DNA of 64,000 nt from Entonaema liquescens (GCA_902805475.1 CADCSX010000002.1:1-64000); one strand, 5' to 3'. Shown: positions 48,814 through 60,960, counted from the stretch's first letter. The notes: generated by a model not told the origin, from the letters alone. Numbers and translations: made by a program.

Positions 48814-50981
48814 ATGTTGTTGAAAGCGGCAATTGTTGCCATATTGGGCGGGAGTCTTGTGCTCACATCCCCTACTCCGACTCGTCGGGTTGTAGTTCAC
48901 GAACGACGTAATTTAGACAGAGACAATACCAGGAACAAACAAAAACGGGCTCCCCAGGATGACACTTTTGAGATGCGCATTGGCCTCAGGCAGCAAAATT
49001 TGGACCGAGGTTATGAGCTTCTTATGGACGTATCGGATCCGAATTCCCCAGATATGGAAAGCACTAGAGACCCGAAGATGTTGCGAATATGTTTAAACCG
49101 AGTCGGGAAACGGTGCAAGTAACTAGGGACTGGATTATATCGTCGGGAATCGATGATGGGCGTGTTAAACTTGCCTCAAGTGGTGGATGGTTGGTTTTCA
49201 ATGCGACGGTTGGAGAGGCTGAGAGGTTGCTTGAGACGAAGTATTGGCTATACGAAGACATTTCCGAGAGTGTTTCTGTTGGTTGCGATGAGTAAGAAGT
49301 TTCCGTAAGGCCGTACGTACGTTCAAATATGCTTATACGCGCTGGATAGGTATCATGTCCCAGCTCAAATTAGTGAGCATATCGACTTCATATATCCAGG
49401 GGTTGTTATGGCCGAGAGTAGGGGGCCACGTCGTGACAGAAGTACGCTCGAGCTTCCAGAGGAAAAGAAAAGATCAATGACTCTTTTTAGAATCGAAAAA
49501 CGTCAGCAATCTAATTGCTCCGAAGCGGCAACCCCAGAGTGTATTGCAAAACTCTATGAGATTCCCCCCGCTGATAAAGCACACCCTAACAACTCCATGG
49601 GATTCTTTCAGAAAGGATCTTGGTACCAGGAGAAGGATCTTGACCTTTTCTTCAATACGTATGCAGCTCACATACCCGAGGGTACTCGACCCCTGAATTT
49701 AAGCATTAACCTAGCTGTCTGGCATTATAACGAAGATGATCCGTTAATAAGCCAGCCTGGTGAAGCGGACCTGGATCTTGACGTCGCATATCCAATCATC
49801 TACCCCCAAACCACGACTATTTATCAGACCGATGATGACTACTACACACTTCATTCTTCCAACGCATATTTCGGCCTTTTCAACACTTTTCTTGACGCTA
49901 TAGATGGAGTGAGTTCTTGCCATTGGTTACGCATAAAATGCTGAGGAGTGCCTGCTAAGAGTTTTTTGTAATGAGCAGGCGTATTGTAACTATTCGGCTT
50001 ATGGCGAAACTGGTGATAACTCTCAGTATGACCCTAGTTATCCCAATTACCGAAACGTTACCGCCCCTGGCCGGCCAGAGCCTTTCGACCCTGGGACGTA
50101 TAAGGGAGAGCGTATGTGCGGTACGTATAAACCAACACACGTCATCTCGATATCGTATTCAAGGGCAGAGTCGACCTATAGTACCAACTACCAAATGAGG
50201 CAATGCAATGAGTTAGTCATTCAAGACATTGACTTGCGAGAAGGAAGAACTAACTGACGTAAAGGTGGATGAAACTGGGCCTCCAAGGAGTGACAGTCGT
50301 GGGCTCGGCCGGAAATAGCGGCCCTCTTGCTACCCGCCAGTGTATGGCATCTAACTATGGTGCATTCTACGCTTCCCATCCGGGAAAGTACGTATCACAT
50401 TTGTCTCAAAATCCCTCCAAAGAGGCTCGGAGGTTAACCCGGCAAATAGTTGTCCGTACATCACGTCAGTTGGCGCCACGATGCTTCTACCAGACGGCAG
50501 CCAGACGGTAGCTAAAGATTCGAATTGGTCCTCATCTGGCGGATTCTCATGGTATTATCCAACGCCAGCGTATCAACGATCAGCTGTTTCTACCTACTTC
50601 GCTGAACATGACCCAGGCCGCTCATACCTGTACAATAGCTCTGGTCGTGGGTTTCCTGATATCTCGGCCCTTGGTAAAAATGTTGCTGTTGCCGTGTTAG
50701 GCGAGCTCGGTGTCGATGATGGTACCTCAGCCGCTACTCCTTTGGTGGGTGCCATGTTCAATCGCATCAACGAGGAAAGACTTGCGGTCGGGAAGTCGAC
50801 TGTAGGGTTTGTTAACCCTGTTCTCTATGCCAACCCCGACATCTTCGACGACATCGTAACTGGAGACAACTCTATGTGCGAGATAGAAGGTTTTAAGGCC
50901 GTGGAGGGATGGGATCCAACAAGTGGGTTGGGAACCCCGAACTATCCAAGATTACTGGAGACTTTTATGGCCTTGAAATGA
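48814..50981 (+). pseudogene. Sedolisin / tripeptidyl-peptidase (S53), disrupted in the prodomain
   Basis: Secreted acid serine-carboxyl protease of family S53. Exons 48814-49291, 49350-49908, 49979-50211, 50265-50391 and 50433-50981 join in phase for about 648 aa, apart from the lesion. A signal peptide (MLLKAAIVAILGGSLVLTS) precedes the prodomain (RIGLRQQNLDRGYELLMDVS, FKPSRETVQVTRDW, VGCDEYHVPAQISEHIDFIYPGV). The catalytic Glu (49762) and Asp (49774) sit in GEADLD, and the Ser (50727) in DDGTSAATP. In the prodomain one base is missing near 49051-49053, and a TAG at 49065-49067 replaces the expected Trp of YGKHW. The oxyanion Asp of the usual SGD motif reads Asn (SAGNSG, codon 50314). The last intron as drawn is only 41 bp, so that junction is less certain. 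A product from this copy is doubtful. Confidence 0.85.
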
Positions 50982-51129
50982 TGTAAACAAGTGCGTAGCA
51001 CCGTCGTGTTTATGCTATAATGCGAACGGCAGACAGCAACTAGGTTAATCAAACACCTAATCGTATCAAATATAAATAAGCATTAGCGTCATAAATTGCC
51101 ATCGTGTCCCTATATTCCCCCCTAAGCAT

Positions 51130-52301
51130 TCATATCTTCAGAATATCCTCCAAAGGTACTTGCCAATACCAACCAGCGAGCACGATCGCACCAATGCTCA
51201 TTGTAAAGGCCATCAGAAAATTGACATCATTATTATCCAGCAGATCAAACCCGCTCTCAGTCACACGTGTAGGCTTTCGATCACCGAAATGAGAACTTCG
51301 ATGTTTATCTTTCGGATCGTAGGGGTCCTTGGAAGAGTCGTCCACGCCCGTTTTGGATGGATCTGATCGGGTTTCGACGGCTTTCCCTCCTTCTCCGTGG
51401 AGTATACTGGCTTTGGTAGTAGTAGTGGCGTTTACTTCGGTATCCTGGCGCGCATGAGGTTCGGTGTCTGATGGGGAGGTTAAGACACGAACTCCGCCTT
51501 CGCCTTCAACAATTTTTCCCGTGCGCACGTCTCGGACGCTCTTCTGAAACCAGCCTCCAAGAAAACTGTCCAGTAGACTACCCAACGCACCCCATAGACT
51601 TAATGCCCAAGCCAGTGTAGCTTTCTGGCCAGTAGTCCAGCTCTCGCCGCCGCCAACCTTACCTATCGTATCCTCGCCACAGAAAGGAAGAAACAATAGA
51701 GCGGTAGCGACGATGACCATGGAGCCTAAGAGACCTGCGATTAATCCCCATAATGTCACGCCTCCATTTGTGCCTGGAGGCACCTTTCGTAGAGAAAAGA
51801 GGTAATCAGCCTTGGGGAAGTGCGCGATAAGATGCCTAGCTCGGAAGAGAAGGTATCGGCGCAAACAGCGGCATAATTAGCGATTATACCGAGAACCAAT
51901 AGATCACCACCCCATCTATAACAGAATGACCCGCCGGGAACTTCCCTGTGGATAACTACCGAGTCTCTCCGCGCACGTAGCTGATAAGCGTGCATAAGGG
52001 TCAGAATAGAGGACATTAGAGAGTTCGCAAGCACTTGAACGTGTGTTCTTGGGCCCTCGCCACCCGCGCTCCCCTTAGAGTGCAGCGTGAGACCTGCTTT
52101 GACATTGGCTTTTATCTTGGTGACACGGGTACCGGCCAAGAAAAAGACGCAGAGGAGAACGAAGGGTAGATTCCATGGGTGAACGGCATGGGCGGCGGCA
52201 GTAAGCGCAGCGGTTAAGATACCGAGTGGTGTAAGCGAATTGTGCGAATAAGCCCGATAAACGAGGGCGAGCGTCGCGGGAACAGCGATCACAGCTTTCA
52301 T
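51130..52301 (-). CDS. TMEM19 / DUF92 family membrane protein, one frameshift
   Basis: Integral membrane protein of the DUF92 (TMEM19) family, related to plant VTE6 phytyl-phosphate kinase; the fungal role is not established. The start is at 52301, with several N-terminal hydrophobic segments. Family motifs are GTRVTKIKANVKAGLTL, SAGGEGPRTHVQVLANS, YAAVCADTFSSELGILS, RKVPPGTNGGVTLWGL and WALSLWGALGSLLDSFLGG. A Ser/Thr/Asp-rich insert precedes the C-terminal SGFDLLDNNDVNFLMAFTMS and a last helix. The frame changes between ITS and LRKVPPG at 51795-51798, a run of four A on the plus strand where five would keep the protein continuous (about 390 aa). No intron signals fit the break. The gene is widely conserved in fungi, so an assembly error is a serious possibility here. 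Confidence 0.85.
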
Positions 52302-52713
52302 CGCGAGATCCTAGGCTATTGCGCAGGGATTTAATGTGGACTACTTGAAATGCTGTGAAGTAGGCAAAGAGTTAATCGAAGTTCGACGTTTCGACGTTCG
52401 AATCATGCGGAGAGAAATAAACGCTTACTTAAAGCTAGGGATCTACATGTCAGCTCACACGACCGACCTATTATCGTAACTATGAGCTATCGCTATCGAT
52501 AAGGCTACCTGAAGCTGAGTTTGATCAGCATCTCCTTGGATTTAGTAGGTCAAACCTAGGTACCTATCAGTGGTCAACTTGGCTGAACTCAGCGTTTGAC
52601 CTCCACTAGAAGGTGTAGCTAAGGTACGGTGCGCGGGGTACGTGCAGATCAAGAAGAATGGTAGTTACTCTATAGGTAGGTTTCTTTTTAATATTCGCCA
52701 AATCCCAAGTTAC
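52302..52713. other. Intergenic, nothing recognised
   Basis: This is the space between the 3' end of the cutinase gene and the start of the TMEM19-like gene, which are transcribed in the same direction. It contains CCTAGGTACCTAT at about 52555-52567 but no gene. Confidence 0.4.
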
Positions 52714-53790
52714 CTACTTCTGATCATTATATACACTAAGAAGATCTTCTGCAGCTGTCTTAACCTTCCCGTCGATGCCATACCAAAAGTGTTGCGGACT
52801 TAACATCCAGCGTCGAAGGTGGCCCTGGGCTATATCCGTCGCGAGTTGACCAAGTTCTTTGATGGCTTGTTTCGGGAGCTCAACCAGAATCTCTCCGACC
52901 GCTTCTTTTTGGGCGTCATTCATATGCGTCGTATCTACCTCCTCCCAGATAGCCTTAAGTCTTTTGATGAATGCCTTGGGGGTCTGTGGAAAGTCTTCCG
53001 TCGGGTCAGCACACAGAGGATCCGGAGTCGTCTTCTCGCAGTATGATAGGAGCGCGGTGCCTTCTGGTATTGTCGGGAAATCTACGCTGTCCTGCCAGAC
53101 ACCAATTGGGTCGCCGAAAACCCCCAGTGCGATAACATTCGCAGCAGCACTACCCAGTTCACCTAGCGATTTGTGTGCGCACAGCGCGCCTTGGCTATAA
53201 TAGAACGTGTCAGCCTTGGAAACTCTGCGATGGCAAGTTTCAAGAAAAGGAAAAAATGCAATAAGCCTTTCTTACCTCCATCCCCAAATAGCGATCTTCG
53301 TGTCCGGGCAGTGTGAGACATAATTCTGCACGCTCTCTCCGATACTCGTAGCGCAACTGTTTGAACCTCCTTCTTCGATGTAACCAGCTAGATCGGCCGG
53401 GTAACTATTCGTATCGACACCTTGGATCGCTAGCTTAACGCCCGTCGACGCACCAGTAAGAGCATTTCTGAAAGGTTCCCCCAACCAAACACCCAGGTTT
53501 CTGGTCAAGTTTATTAGCACTTTTCGAACTACCAAATCGAATACTTAGTTGACCTACCCTTTATCAAACGTGCCGCGAGCGAAAATTACCGCAAGGTCGG
53601 CGCATTGTGCATCTTCAGTTCCCTGGAGCACGGGGTCCCATTCATTTGCAGACACTGCCGTATCCCGATGAGCTACAACGGCCGCTGCTAACACCGGTGA
53701 CGTAGATGCGAAATATAAAGAGGCGGCAAACCCAGATAATATGACTTTCCCGAGACTCGTGTACACTTGTGTACCGGCAATAGAAGCCAT
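52714..53790 (-). CDS. Cutinase family secreted esterase
   Basis: Secreted alpha/beta hydrolase of the cutinase family (PF01083), which hydrolyses cutin or short-chain esters on plant surfaces. Exons 53790-53558, 53500-53276 and 53194-52714 join in phase to give 312 aa. An N-terminal hydrophobic segment ending in SPVLAAA fits a signal peptide. The first domain cysteine is in CADLAVIFARGTFDKG. The nucleophile Ser153 lies in GWSQG, assembled across intron 2. Asp211 is in the DPLC of the family's DxxC motif and His288 in HFWY. The segment between Asp and His is about 75 residues, longer than in classical cutinases of about 220 aa, and is mostly helical. All catalytic residues are present and no lesion is seen, unlike in several neighbours. 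The substrate is uncertain. Confidence 0.92.
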
Positions 53791-54754
53791 TGTCACATGG
53801 AACCTAAGAAATTCGAATTGTCCTGAGTATCTGGAGTGAATATGCTCTTACCGCCTCAAAGATTTAGGTAGGTAAAGTGGGAAAAGCATCACTGATATAT
53901 ATCTAGAGATAGGCATTATAGAGCAGAGAACAGCTTTACATATACGGCTTTACCTTAACCTCGTGATGTATTTTAAGTATGCTACAAGTTATAGCAAAGC
54001 CACCTACCCAGGTAAGTACGTAATCCACCCAATGAGTGAGAAGCACCATTTCCAAACGAGCAACTCGAGGAGCCAAATGCCTGCTGCAGACTATCTAATC
54101 AGCCCGCGTCGTGCAAATTAGGTACTTATTAAATACTGATTGAGCCCCTAGAGGATTTTTCTGTTTGGGCTTGATTGGCCGTGTTTGTAGGTCATGGCAC
54201 AATTGCCCTTTAATCTCCCTACCAGGTAGGTTTTCAATAGGATCTTCACGTTACAGGGTACCCAGAAGGTAATATATCGTCCACCAAGATCAACAGGCAA
54301 TAACCTGGAAACCTCTCTATGAAAGGTGGCCTTCAGCTACACCAAAAGTCAAGTCGCAGCAGTTTCCTCTATTGTTTCGCCGAAGACGAACTGGCATATC
54401 CTTAACTCACCTTGACAGAGGGGGAAATATGAGCTATCGCCTCGCATGTGCGGGATTTTCGAATCCGTGCTGTTTGGCTGCATCAAGCTAATTAGTAAGA
54501 CACGGCTTGTTGCTGGCGAGTAGGAGGAGAGAGATCTAGATTATGTCGTTGAACCAAAACTTCGCATATTATTACCAACTGGGTAGAAAGAAAGCAATTT
54601 TATCAGTTCCATGTCGTCGCCCAGCTTGCAGCCTCCGACGTAGGTGTTGGTTACGAATGAAGCATACCTGGATCTCTTAGAACAGAGCCACTTGCTAGTC
54701 CCACGTACAACCCTCAAAGTAGATGAAGAAGTGACCTTAGTCAGAAGTGCGAAG
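53791..54754. other. Divergent intergenic region, about 960 bp
   Basis: It carries the promoters of the cutinase (leftward) and the FAD monooxygenase (rightward). A CCTACCCAGGTAAGTA stretch lies at about 54002-54017. No gene is recognised. Confidence 0.4.
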
Positions 54755-56171
54755 ATGCATGTGATTATTGTCGGGGGCGGAATTGTCGGTCTTACCATAG
54801 CTCAAGGATGTCGCGAGAATAACATACCCTATACTGTTTTTGAAAAGTCAACGAATGGTAAAGATCGAACTGCTATTTTCCAAAAAGGAAACCTTCTAAT
54901 ATGACACCATGATAGGAAGCCGTAGGCAAGGTTGGGCTTTGACATTGCATTGGTGTCTGGGCGCTCTAGAGAGAACAATTGGATCAAGGGTAGCAAGTAA
55001 AGTTTCTGATGTATGTATACGTCAACAGCATACATTTCCTCTCACTACCTAAATACTAATAGGTAGTAGGCCGTGGTTGACGGGTCATTGAACAACAACG
55101 AGGGCAATTTTCTTTTCCTTAATTGCGAAACAGCGTTAGTTTGCTCTCCAATGCTTCCCCGATAACCCGTATTAACAGTAGGTACCATTGAGTGAGATTC
55201 GTTACAAGATTCCACCTTCAAAAGCTCGACTCAGGTTGAACCGACAGAAGCTAAGGAATATCCTCGCAGATGAAATCAACATACAAGAAGGCAAGAACTT
55301 GATATCCGTCGAAATGATCGAGAGTGGTGTTAGGGCGCATTTTGCCGACGGCACTTTCGCGGATGGGACAATTCTAATAGGAGCCGATGGAAGCAATAGC
55401 AATGTTCGCAAATACCTCCTTCCTGACGACTACGCTTTAAACCCATTGCCAGTACGTGTCGTAGGCGTAACGCGCCATTTCAGTTCAGAACAAGCAGCTT
55501 TAGTTCGAGCGCTCGACCCATTACTGTTTCAAGGCCTTCACCCGAAGACCGGAAATTATCTTTGGTACAGTATTAACGTAAGTTAAACTGAGCCTTAAAT
55601 ATGGCTTCCTCTCTAACAAGCAGCATGCTAGGATTGCTTTGAGGAGCCGGACGGACAACGTTCCTTCGATGCACAAGTGATTATCTCTTGGATTGTGAGA
55701 GATTCAATCTCGGACGCCATACCAGAAACTCACGAGGGGCGCATAGATATGATGAAGAAGAGAGCAACCGATTTCGCAGAACCTCTTCGAAGCCTGGTAA
55801 TGGATATTCCCGACGACCTAGACCTCACAACCGCGCTTAAACTAGCAGACTTCCCTCCTAAAAAATGGGATAACCGCAATGGACGCGTCACACTCGCGGG
55901 GGACAGCGCTCACGCTATGACCATGTATCGCGGCGAAGGAGCAAACCATGGGATCCTAGACGCGGCGTTACTCGTGGACCAACTAAAAAAGGTATATCAA
56001 GGTAAAGCAAACCAGAGGAGAGCGATAGACGCATACGAGGCCGAGATGCTACCTCGAACCCTGGACGCCGTCCTGAAGAGCCGCGAAGCTGCTTTGGTTG
56101 CACACGATTGGGAGGCGCTTACGAAGGATTCCCCAGTGGTTGCCGCAAGACTACCCCCATCTACGGCATAG
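54755..56171 (+). CDS. FAD-dependent monooxygenase (aromatic hydroxylase-like)
   Basis: Flavoprotein monooxygenase of the FAD_binding_3 type, using NAD(P)H and O2 to hydroxylate aromatic or polyketide substrates. Exons 54755-54857, 54916-55010, 55070-55138, 55182-55577 and 55632-56171 total 1203 nt, 400 aa. The third donor is the weakest call (GTTTGC at 55139, or GTTAGT at 55135 with another phase). The FAD dinucleotide motif is VIIVGGGIVGLT at residues 4-15; QGWALTLHW follows; the DG-type motif is ILIGADGSNSNVRK; the GD motif is VTLAGDSAHAM, then EGANHGILDA. There is no signal peptide, so it is probably cytosolic. It is tail-to-tail with the CYP505 gene (174 bp apart), within an apparent oxidative cluster. 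The start was chosen because the FAD fold begins immediately after it. Confidence 0.87.
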
Positions 56172-56345
56172 TTTAGGTTGGTCATGATATATGCGATATT
56201 ATACATTTATACGTAGTTACAATCTAATGGTATCTTTCATTGAGCTGAGTGTATAAATGCTTTTTGGCGGATTCGTGCCGCCTTAAAACGTCCAGGCCTA
56301 TTAACATTCCCCTCCCTCTCCGAAAATTAAAGAGGACATTCTAAC

Positions 56346-59300
56346 TTAGTCAAACACATCAGTGGCATATCGGATATTCCTCAACTCGTCCCACCATTTC
56401 TTCGCATCTTCATCGCTCAAGTGCTCGCCATGGAGCTTCGAGTCTTCTTGCCGTATCTTCTTGATGACGGTTTCAATACCCTGGCTGACCTTTCGTGAGC
56501 CGCATATATAGAGCTTTGCGTCCTCCCGCCACAATTGGAGAAGATAGGATCGATCTGCCCATACGATGTCCTGTACGTACTTGGATCCGCCTGATTTCTC
56601 TGGCGTTCGACTAAAGGCACGCTTAATCGTTACGGCCCCAGCTTTTTCCCACTCAATAAACTCTTCGGAGTAAATATCATCTTTGCCTGGTTCTCGGCAA
56701 CCATGATATAGCACAGCTGGGGCTAGCTTACGGCCTGATCTGATCATCACAGCACGATGTTGGATAAAGCCACGGAAAGGAGCTATGCCGCTCCCCGCTG
56801 CAATGAGTATTAGTGGTGTCTCTTCCGGGACATCTGGCAAATGAAAGGCCATATGCGACGGCCGCACTGACACTCGAAGTCTATCGTTAACTTCGAGACT
56901 TCCCAGGTAGGAGCTCGTGACACCGACGTAATTTCCCCGACCGGACTTGGCACGTCCTGTGACTAGAGAGAACGTGATAGAAGCTTTAAGGGGTCATCTA
57001 ATGGTGATGAGGAAATAGAACTATTGTTTTATTGTTACTTCACATCCCTTATTCAAAAACGTATGGTCGAACTTACTATTGACGAAGACGCATTGGCGGT
57101 AGCATTGCCAGAAAAGATCCCAAGCTCAAGTTGATGCTAGGGTACATTTCTAACAGGTCCAATACTGACGCTCGCTTTGCGAGCACTTCTGCATCATAAT
57201 CTTCCGCGGTCAGTTTCTTCAGTGCTATACGGTCGTCCTCATTGTCTGTCGCATCGGCCAGTACCAGGATATTCCTTTTGGTGGCTGGCTGGGCTAGCTC
57301 GACAAAGTCGCTCAAAATGTTACTAGCAGGGACTGGTTCGTCGGTAGGCAGTCTTATGCCAGCACCTGAGATTTTAATGCTCGCATCCCACTATTAAGAT
57401 AGCGCGAGTTAGTAAAAGGTTCAGAAGTGAGGTGCTAGTAACACATTACCGGCAATCCAAATCTACGCATGGCTCTTTGGACCGTTTCCTTGGGATTGAT
57501 AGGGAGGACAGATAGGTAGTCTCCGGGCGTATAAGCAACGCCGGCTGGAAGTTGTATTTCCACGTGGTTCTTCGCGGGTTCTCCATCCGCAGTGAGGAGC
57601 CTAGTTGCGACTACGCGTCCTTCCTCCACGCTCTGTTTAAGTATCGATGGACGCGTATCCGATATATCTACTTTTAACGATGCGTGTTGCATTTCTGGTA
57701 ATTCGCCCGGTTCCTCGTCGGCTCTCAAAGCTTTCAAGGCTGGCCAGAGTACCTATATACGTCAGTAAGGGCAGTTTATATGTATCATAGACTTCAATAC
57801 TGATTTGTAGTCCCCATAGTTAATAGAGCACTTACATTATCTTCCCAGGTCTCAAAAGCAACAAATGGATCTTCCTGGGCAGCGTCCGCAAGGCCCAACT
57901 CCGCGATCTTTGTTGCGCCAACTTCTTCCAGCCTCGTATCCACAAGTTTAGGGATTCGGTGGAATGTCTGGGACCAATCGTGATGGCCACATCCAAAAAT
58001 TGCGTAAGATGATCCGCGTAGAGCTGACTTGTCTTCGATACTATTTATCCACGAGGTGAAGTGCGCTGCATTATCTGGAGCTTGCCCTTCGTAGCTTGAC
58101 GTTATGATAACGACAGGTTGATTCCCCGGGAGCTTTTCCACAGCGGCGTCCATACAATCCAAAGTAGAAACTTTATATCCGTAAGATGCGGAATCAAAAG
58201 CCAAACGCTGAGCCATTGACTCGCAAGTACCGCTGTTGGAGCCATATAGGATAGTCATATTCTGGTCATTGCCCTCATGTTTGTGGTTTGAACCATTCGT
58301 GCGTGCTTTTGGTTTATCCAGCGTTGGCTCGATTCCGGAAAGTCGATGTTCAAGTTTAACAGGATCCAACCCGTCGCGTAATATAGCTCGAATGAAGAAA
58401 TTGTCAGGCTTGATAGTTAAGGTCTGCTTGTTCCGCAGCTCGTAGTCTGAATCAGCCAAGACGAAGTTGAAATTCTGGAAGAGAATGGCCATGGTAAGGA
58501 CTGCCTCCTGCATCGCGAATGGTCGACCAATACACTACATCATTTATGTTAGTTAGTGTCCATTGCAGCTAACCCTCTTAGGAATCAGAAATAATGCCGC
58601 CTTGCTGCCACCATCACCGCGAAAGCTCACACCGGGCACGTCCTTTGACGTCAGGAAAGGGGAAGGGGTGGGGAAGCGTAGAGGATTTCTTACAGCCCTA
58701 GCACCATTTCCAAATGGTTTCCACGAGTTCTTTGGCAGTTTACTAAAATTTTTGTCGAGCATTCTTTCCGGTTTGAAAGCCATAGGGTCCTCAAAAACGG
58801 TTGGATCGAGATGTGTTTTAGTGAGAAGACATTGGATGAATTCTCCTTTATGAACTTTATATTTGCCCCCTATCAAGGTATCTTCTATAGGGCTAACCGA
58901 AAAAACTGGAATCGTGGAGTCTAAGCGTAGTGCTTCCCGGAGAACCTATTTTTGTCAGCTGTACATTTCCGAATGGGTGGACGGTTGAAGAGAAATATAA
59001 CATACTGCGTTGATGTACGGGAATTTTTGCATATGCTGTACCGTTACAGGACCTTTGCCAACAACCTCATCAACTTCTTGCTGCACCTTTCGGTAAGCCT
59101 CTGGGTTTTTCAATAATCTATACTATGGCAGGTGTCATGAGATGTTAGCAAGGGGTCCAAGAAAGGTCACAAGTGCCTAGGGGTTATCCAGTGGCCTTAC
59201 CATGGCGTAAGACAACATTCCCGACGTCGTTTCGTGGCCAGCGACCAGAAATGTGATCAGATTATCGATAATAGACGCATCAGTCATCTTCTGTCCGGTG

Positions 59301-60046
59301 AGCGAGTCTCGTCCTTTAAGCATAGCTGTGAGAAGGTCTTTTCGCTCATTTCCGGGATCCTTAAGGCGCTCATCCAGGACTGCTTGGGCTGTCTCGGCAA
59401 GTACAGCAATATGGGATTCATATATCTTGTCTCGTGATCGGTAAAGAATCGAAGGAAGTGGTAACCTCTGTGCCCTGCGTCCGCTCTCTAGAAGAAATTC
59501 CACCATGGCGTTGACGAAAGGGTGTAAATTCTCCGAGTAGAAGCTGTTGAATCGGAATCCCATAGAGCAAAGGGCTATCGTATCAAGGGTAAGGCGGGTG
59601 AAGTCCTCAGGTGCGTTAATTCTTGCATGCGGTCCATGTCTGGCCCATTTCAGAGCAAGCTGTGAGCCGATGTCTTTCATTTCGTCGAACATGTCGCGAA
59701 TACCCTTCGGTCCAAAAGCTGGCATGAGAACACGATGAGCAATTCCCCAATTCGGTTCATCACTCGTTGCCGTAAACAGTCCATCTCTTAGCCCTGCTCT
59801 AAGTTGTGCAATCACATCATTGGACTTCTTCTGGAATCTCTTTTCATCACAAACCTCATCGACCAAGGCACGGGTGCTTATGAATACTAAGCTAGCTCCT
59901 GGAACGCGCGCTCGAAAAATCTCTCCGTAGTTGTCAGCGATTCTAGCAAAAGAAAAGACGGAGTTTTCTGGGTCAATTCCCGTGACATATCCCAGAAACG
60001 GGAGTTGGGGTGGCTCAGGAATAGGGACCGGCGATTCGGCCATCAT
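56346..60046 (-). CDS. CYP505-type self-sufficient P450-reductase fusion, one frameshift
   Basis: Bifunctional cytochrome P450 / NADPH-P450 reductase of the CYP505 (P450foxy, BM3-like) group; characterised members hydroxylate fatty acids or polyketide chains. Seven exons fit: 60046-59201, 59122-59006, 58945-58694, 58534-57836, 57752-57450, 57390-57077 and 57020-56346, about 1068 aa. The P450 part has the I-helix AGHETTSG, the ExxR in REALR, and FGNGARA followed by the haem Cys406 in CIGRPFAMQE; a 159-bp intron lies exactly before the Cys codon. The FMN domain has YGSNSGTCESMAQRLA and ACGHHDW-like GCGHHDW. The FAD/NADPH part has RQYSISSSP, AAGSGIAPFRGF, CGSRKVSQG and the ending YATDVFD. No membrane anchor is present. 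One base is missing in a four-G run at 56990-56993 (SPLDDPLKAS). Everything else is intact, so an assembly slip is likely. Confidence 0.93.
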
Positions 60047-60960
60047 GGTTGAATGATGAGCGAAACCTAGTTCCGGAGTATATGATAGCTAGCGAAGACT
60101 CAAAGCTATTTTGCGATCTGTGGTATCCTTCCGAAGCACTAGAGTGAGATGGTTGAGCATGCCGAGTTCGAAAATTTATACATAGGTTATTAGACTTTAT
60201 ATAGCATTGAAGCATGACCACTTTCTCTATATCCCAGGGGTCCGGGTTAGGTATACGTCTGCCACTCTCCATGTAGTCGGACTGTAGTTCCTCCGCGGTT
60301 TCGAGCATTATAACGCTCCGCAATAACGCGTACAAGCCGCAGAAGCCCGCGGACCCTTAACTTTTTCTTCTCATTGTAAGGTCACCAAGTATCCGCTCAC
60401 ATGTACAATATGTCAAATGAGGAGCAAGCCCAATATTCACAATGCAATTCTGTCATATGCCTAGACGGCAACTTATTCCTAGATTTTGAGAGTTAAAAAC
60501 TAGAAGGCTATTAGGTCCGGGGCACAGGTAACTTGGCATATGATCGTGAGTTGCCAGGGCGGTGACAAAGTCCCCACACAGAAAGTTATCCCTGTGCGAT
60601 AGGGTTATGTGAGTACTCGTTCGAAGTCAACAAATCCACGTGAGGTCGTTGTATCACTTAACAATTTATAAGAAACACCCACGGACCTAAGTTCGAGTGA
60701 CACTGGTAGAGTATAAGGTAGGCGTCTTAGTATGCTGGTGTGTTGGCGGTCGGAAGGTTATACGTAACCTTACCCAGAACAAAACACGGCATCGGAATCG
60801 GACTCCGTCTGTCGTCCGCCTCGGATTTAGTGTGGATACAAGTAAAATGTGGACGGACGAAGGACTGGCCCTCTTGAGTCGCGTCAACATCATTCTAGGC
60901 TACTTGTCTATCAAATCCGATCTATAATCCGGCCTGTTAGAAAATTATAGTATCGAAAGT
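60047..60960. promoter_or_regulatory. Divergent promoter region of CYP505 and Zn2Cys6 regulator genes
   Basis: About 914 bp separate the two divergent starts. On the minus strand TATATAAAG (near 60195-60203) lies about 150 bp before the CYP505 start and could be its TATA element. No clear CGG-pair operator for the neighbouring Zn2Cys6 protein was picked out by eye. Confidence 0.4.

Noticed and set aside
60015..60335. 106-codon minus-strand frame overlapping the CYP505 start
   Set aside because: It occupies the CYP505 promoter and lacks any family feature; CYP505 begins with a normal N-terminus at 60046.
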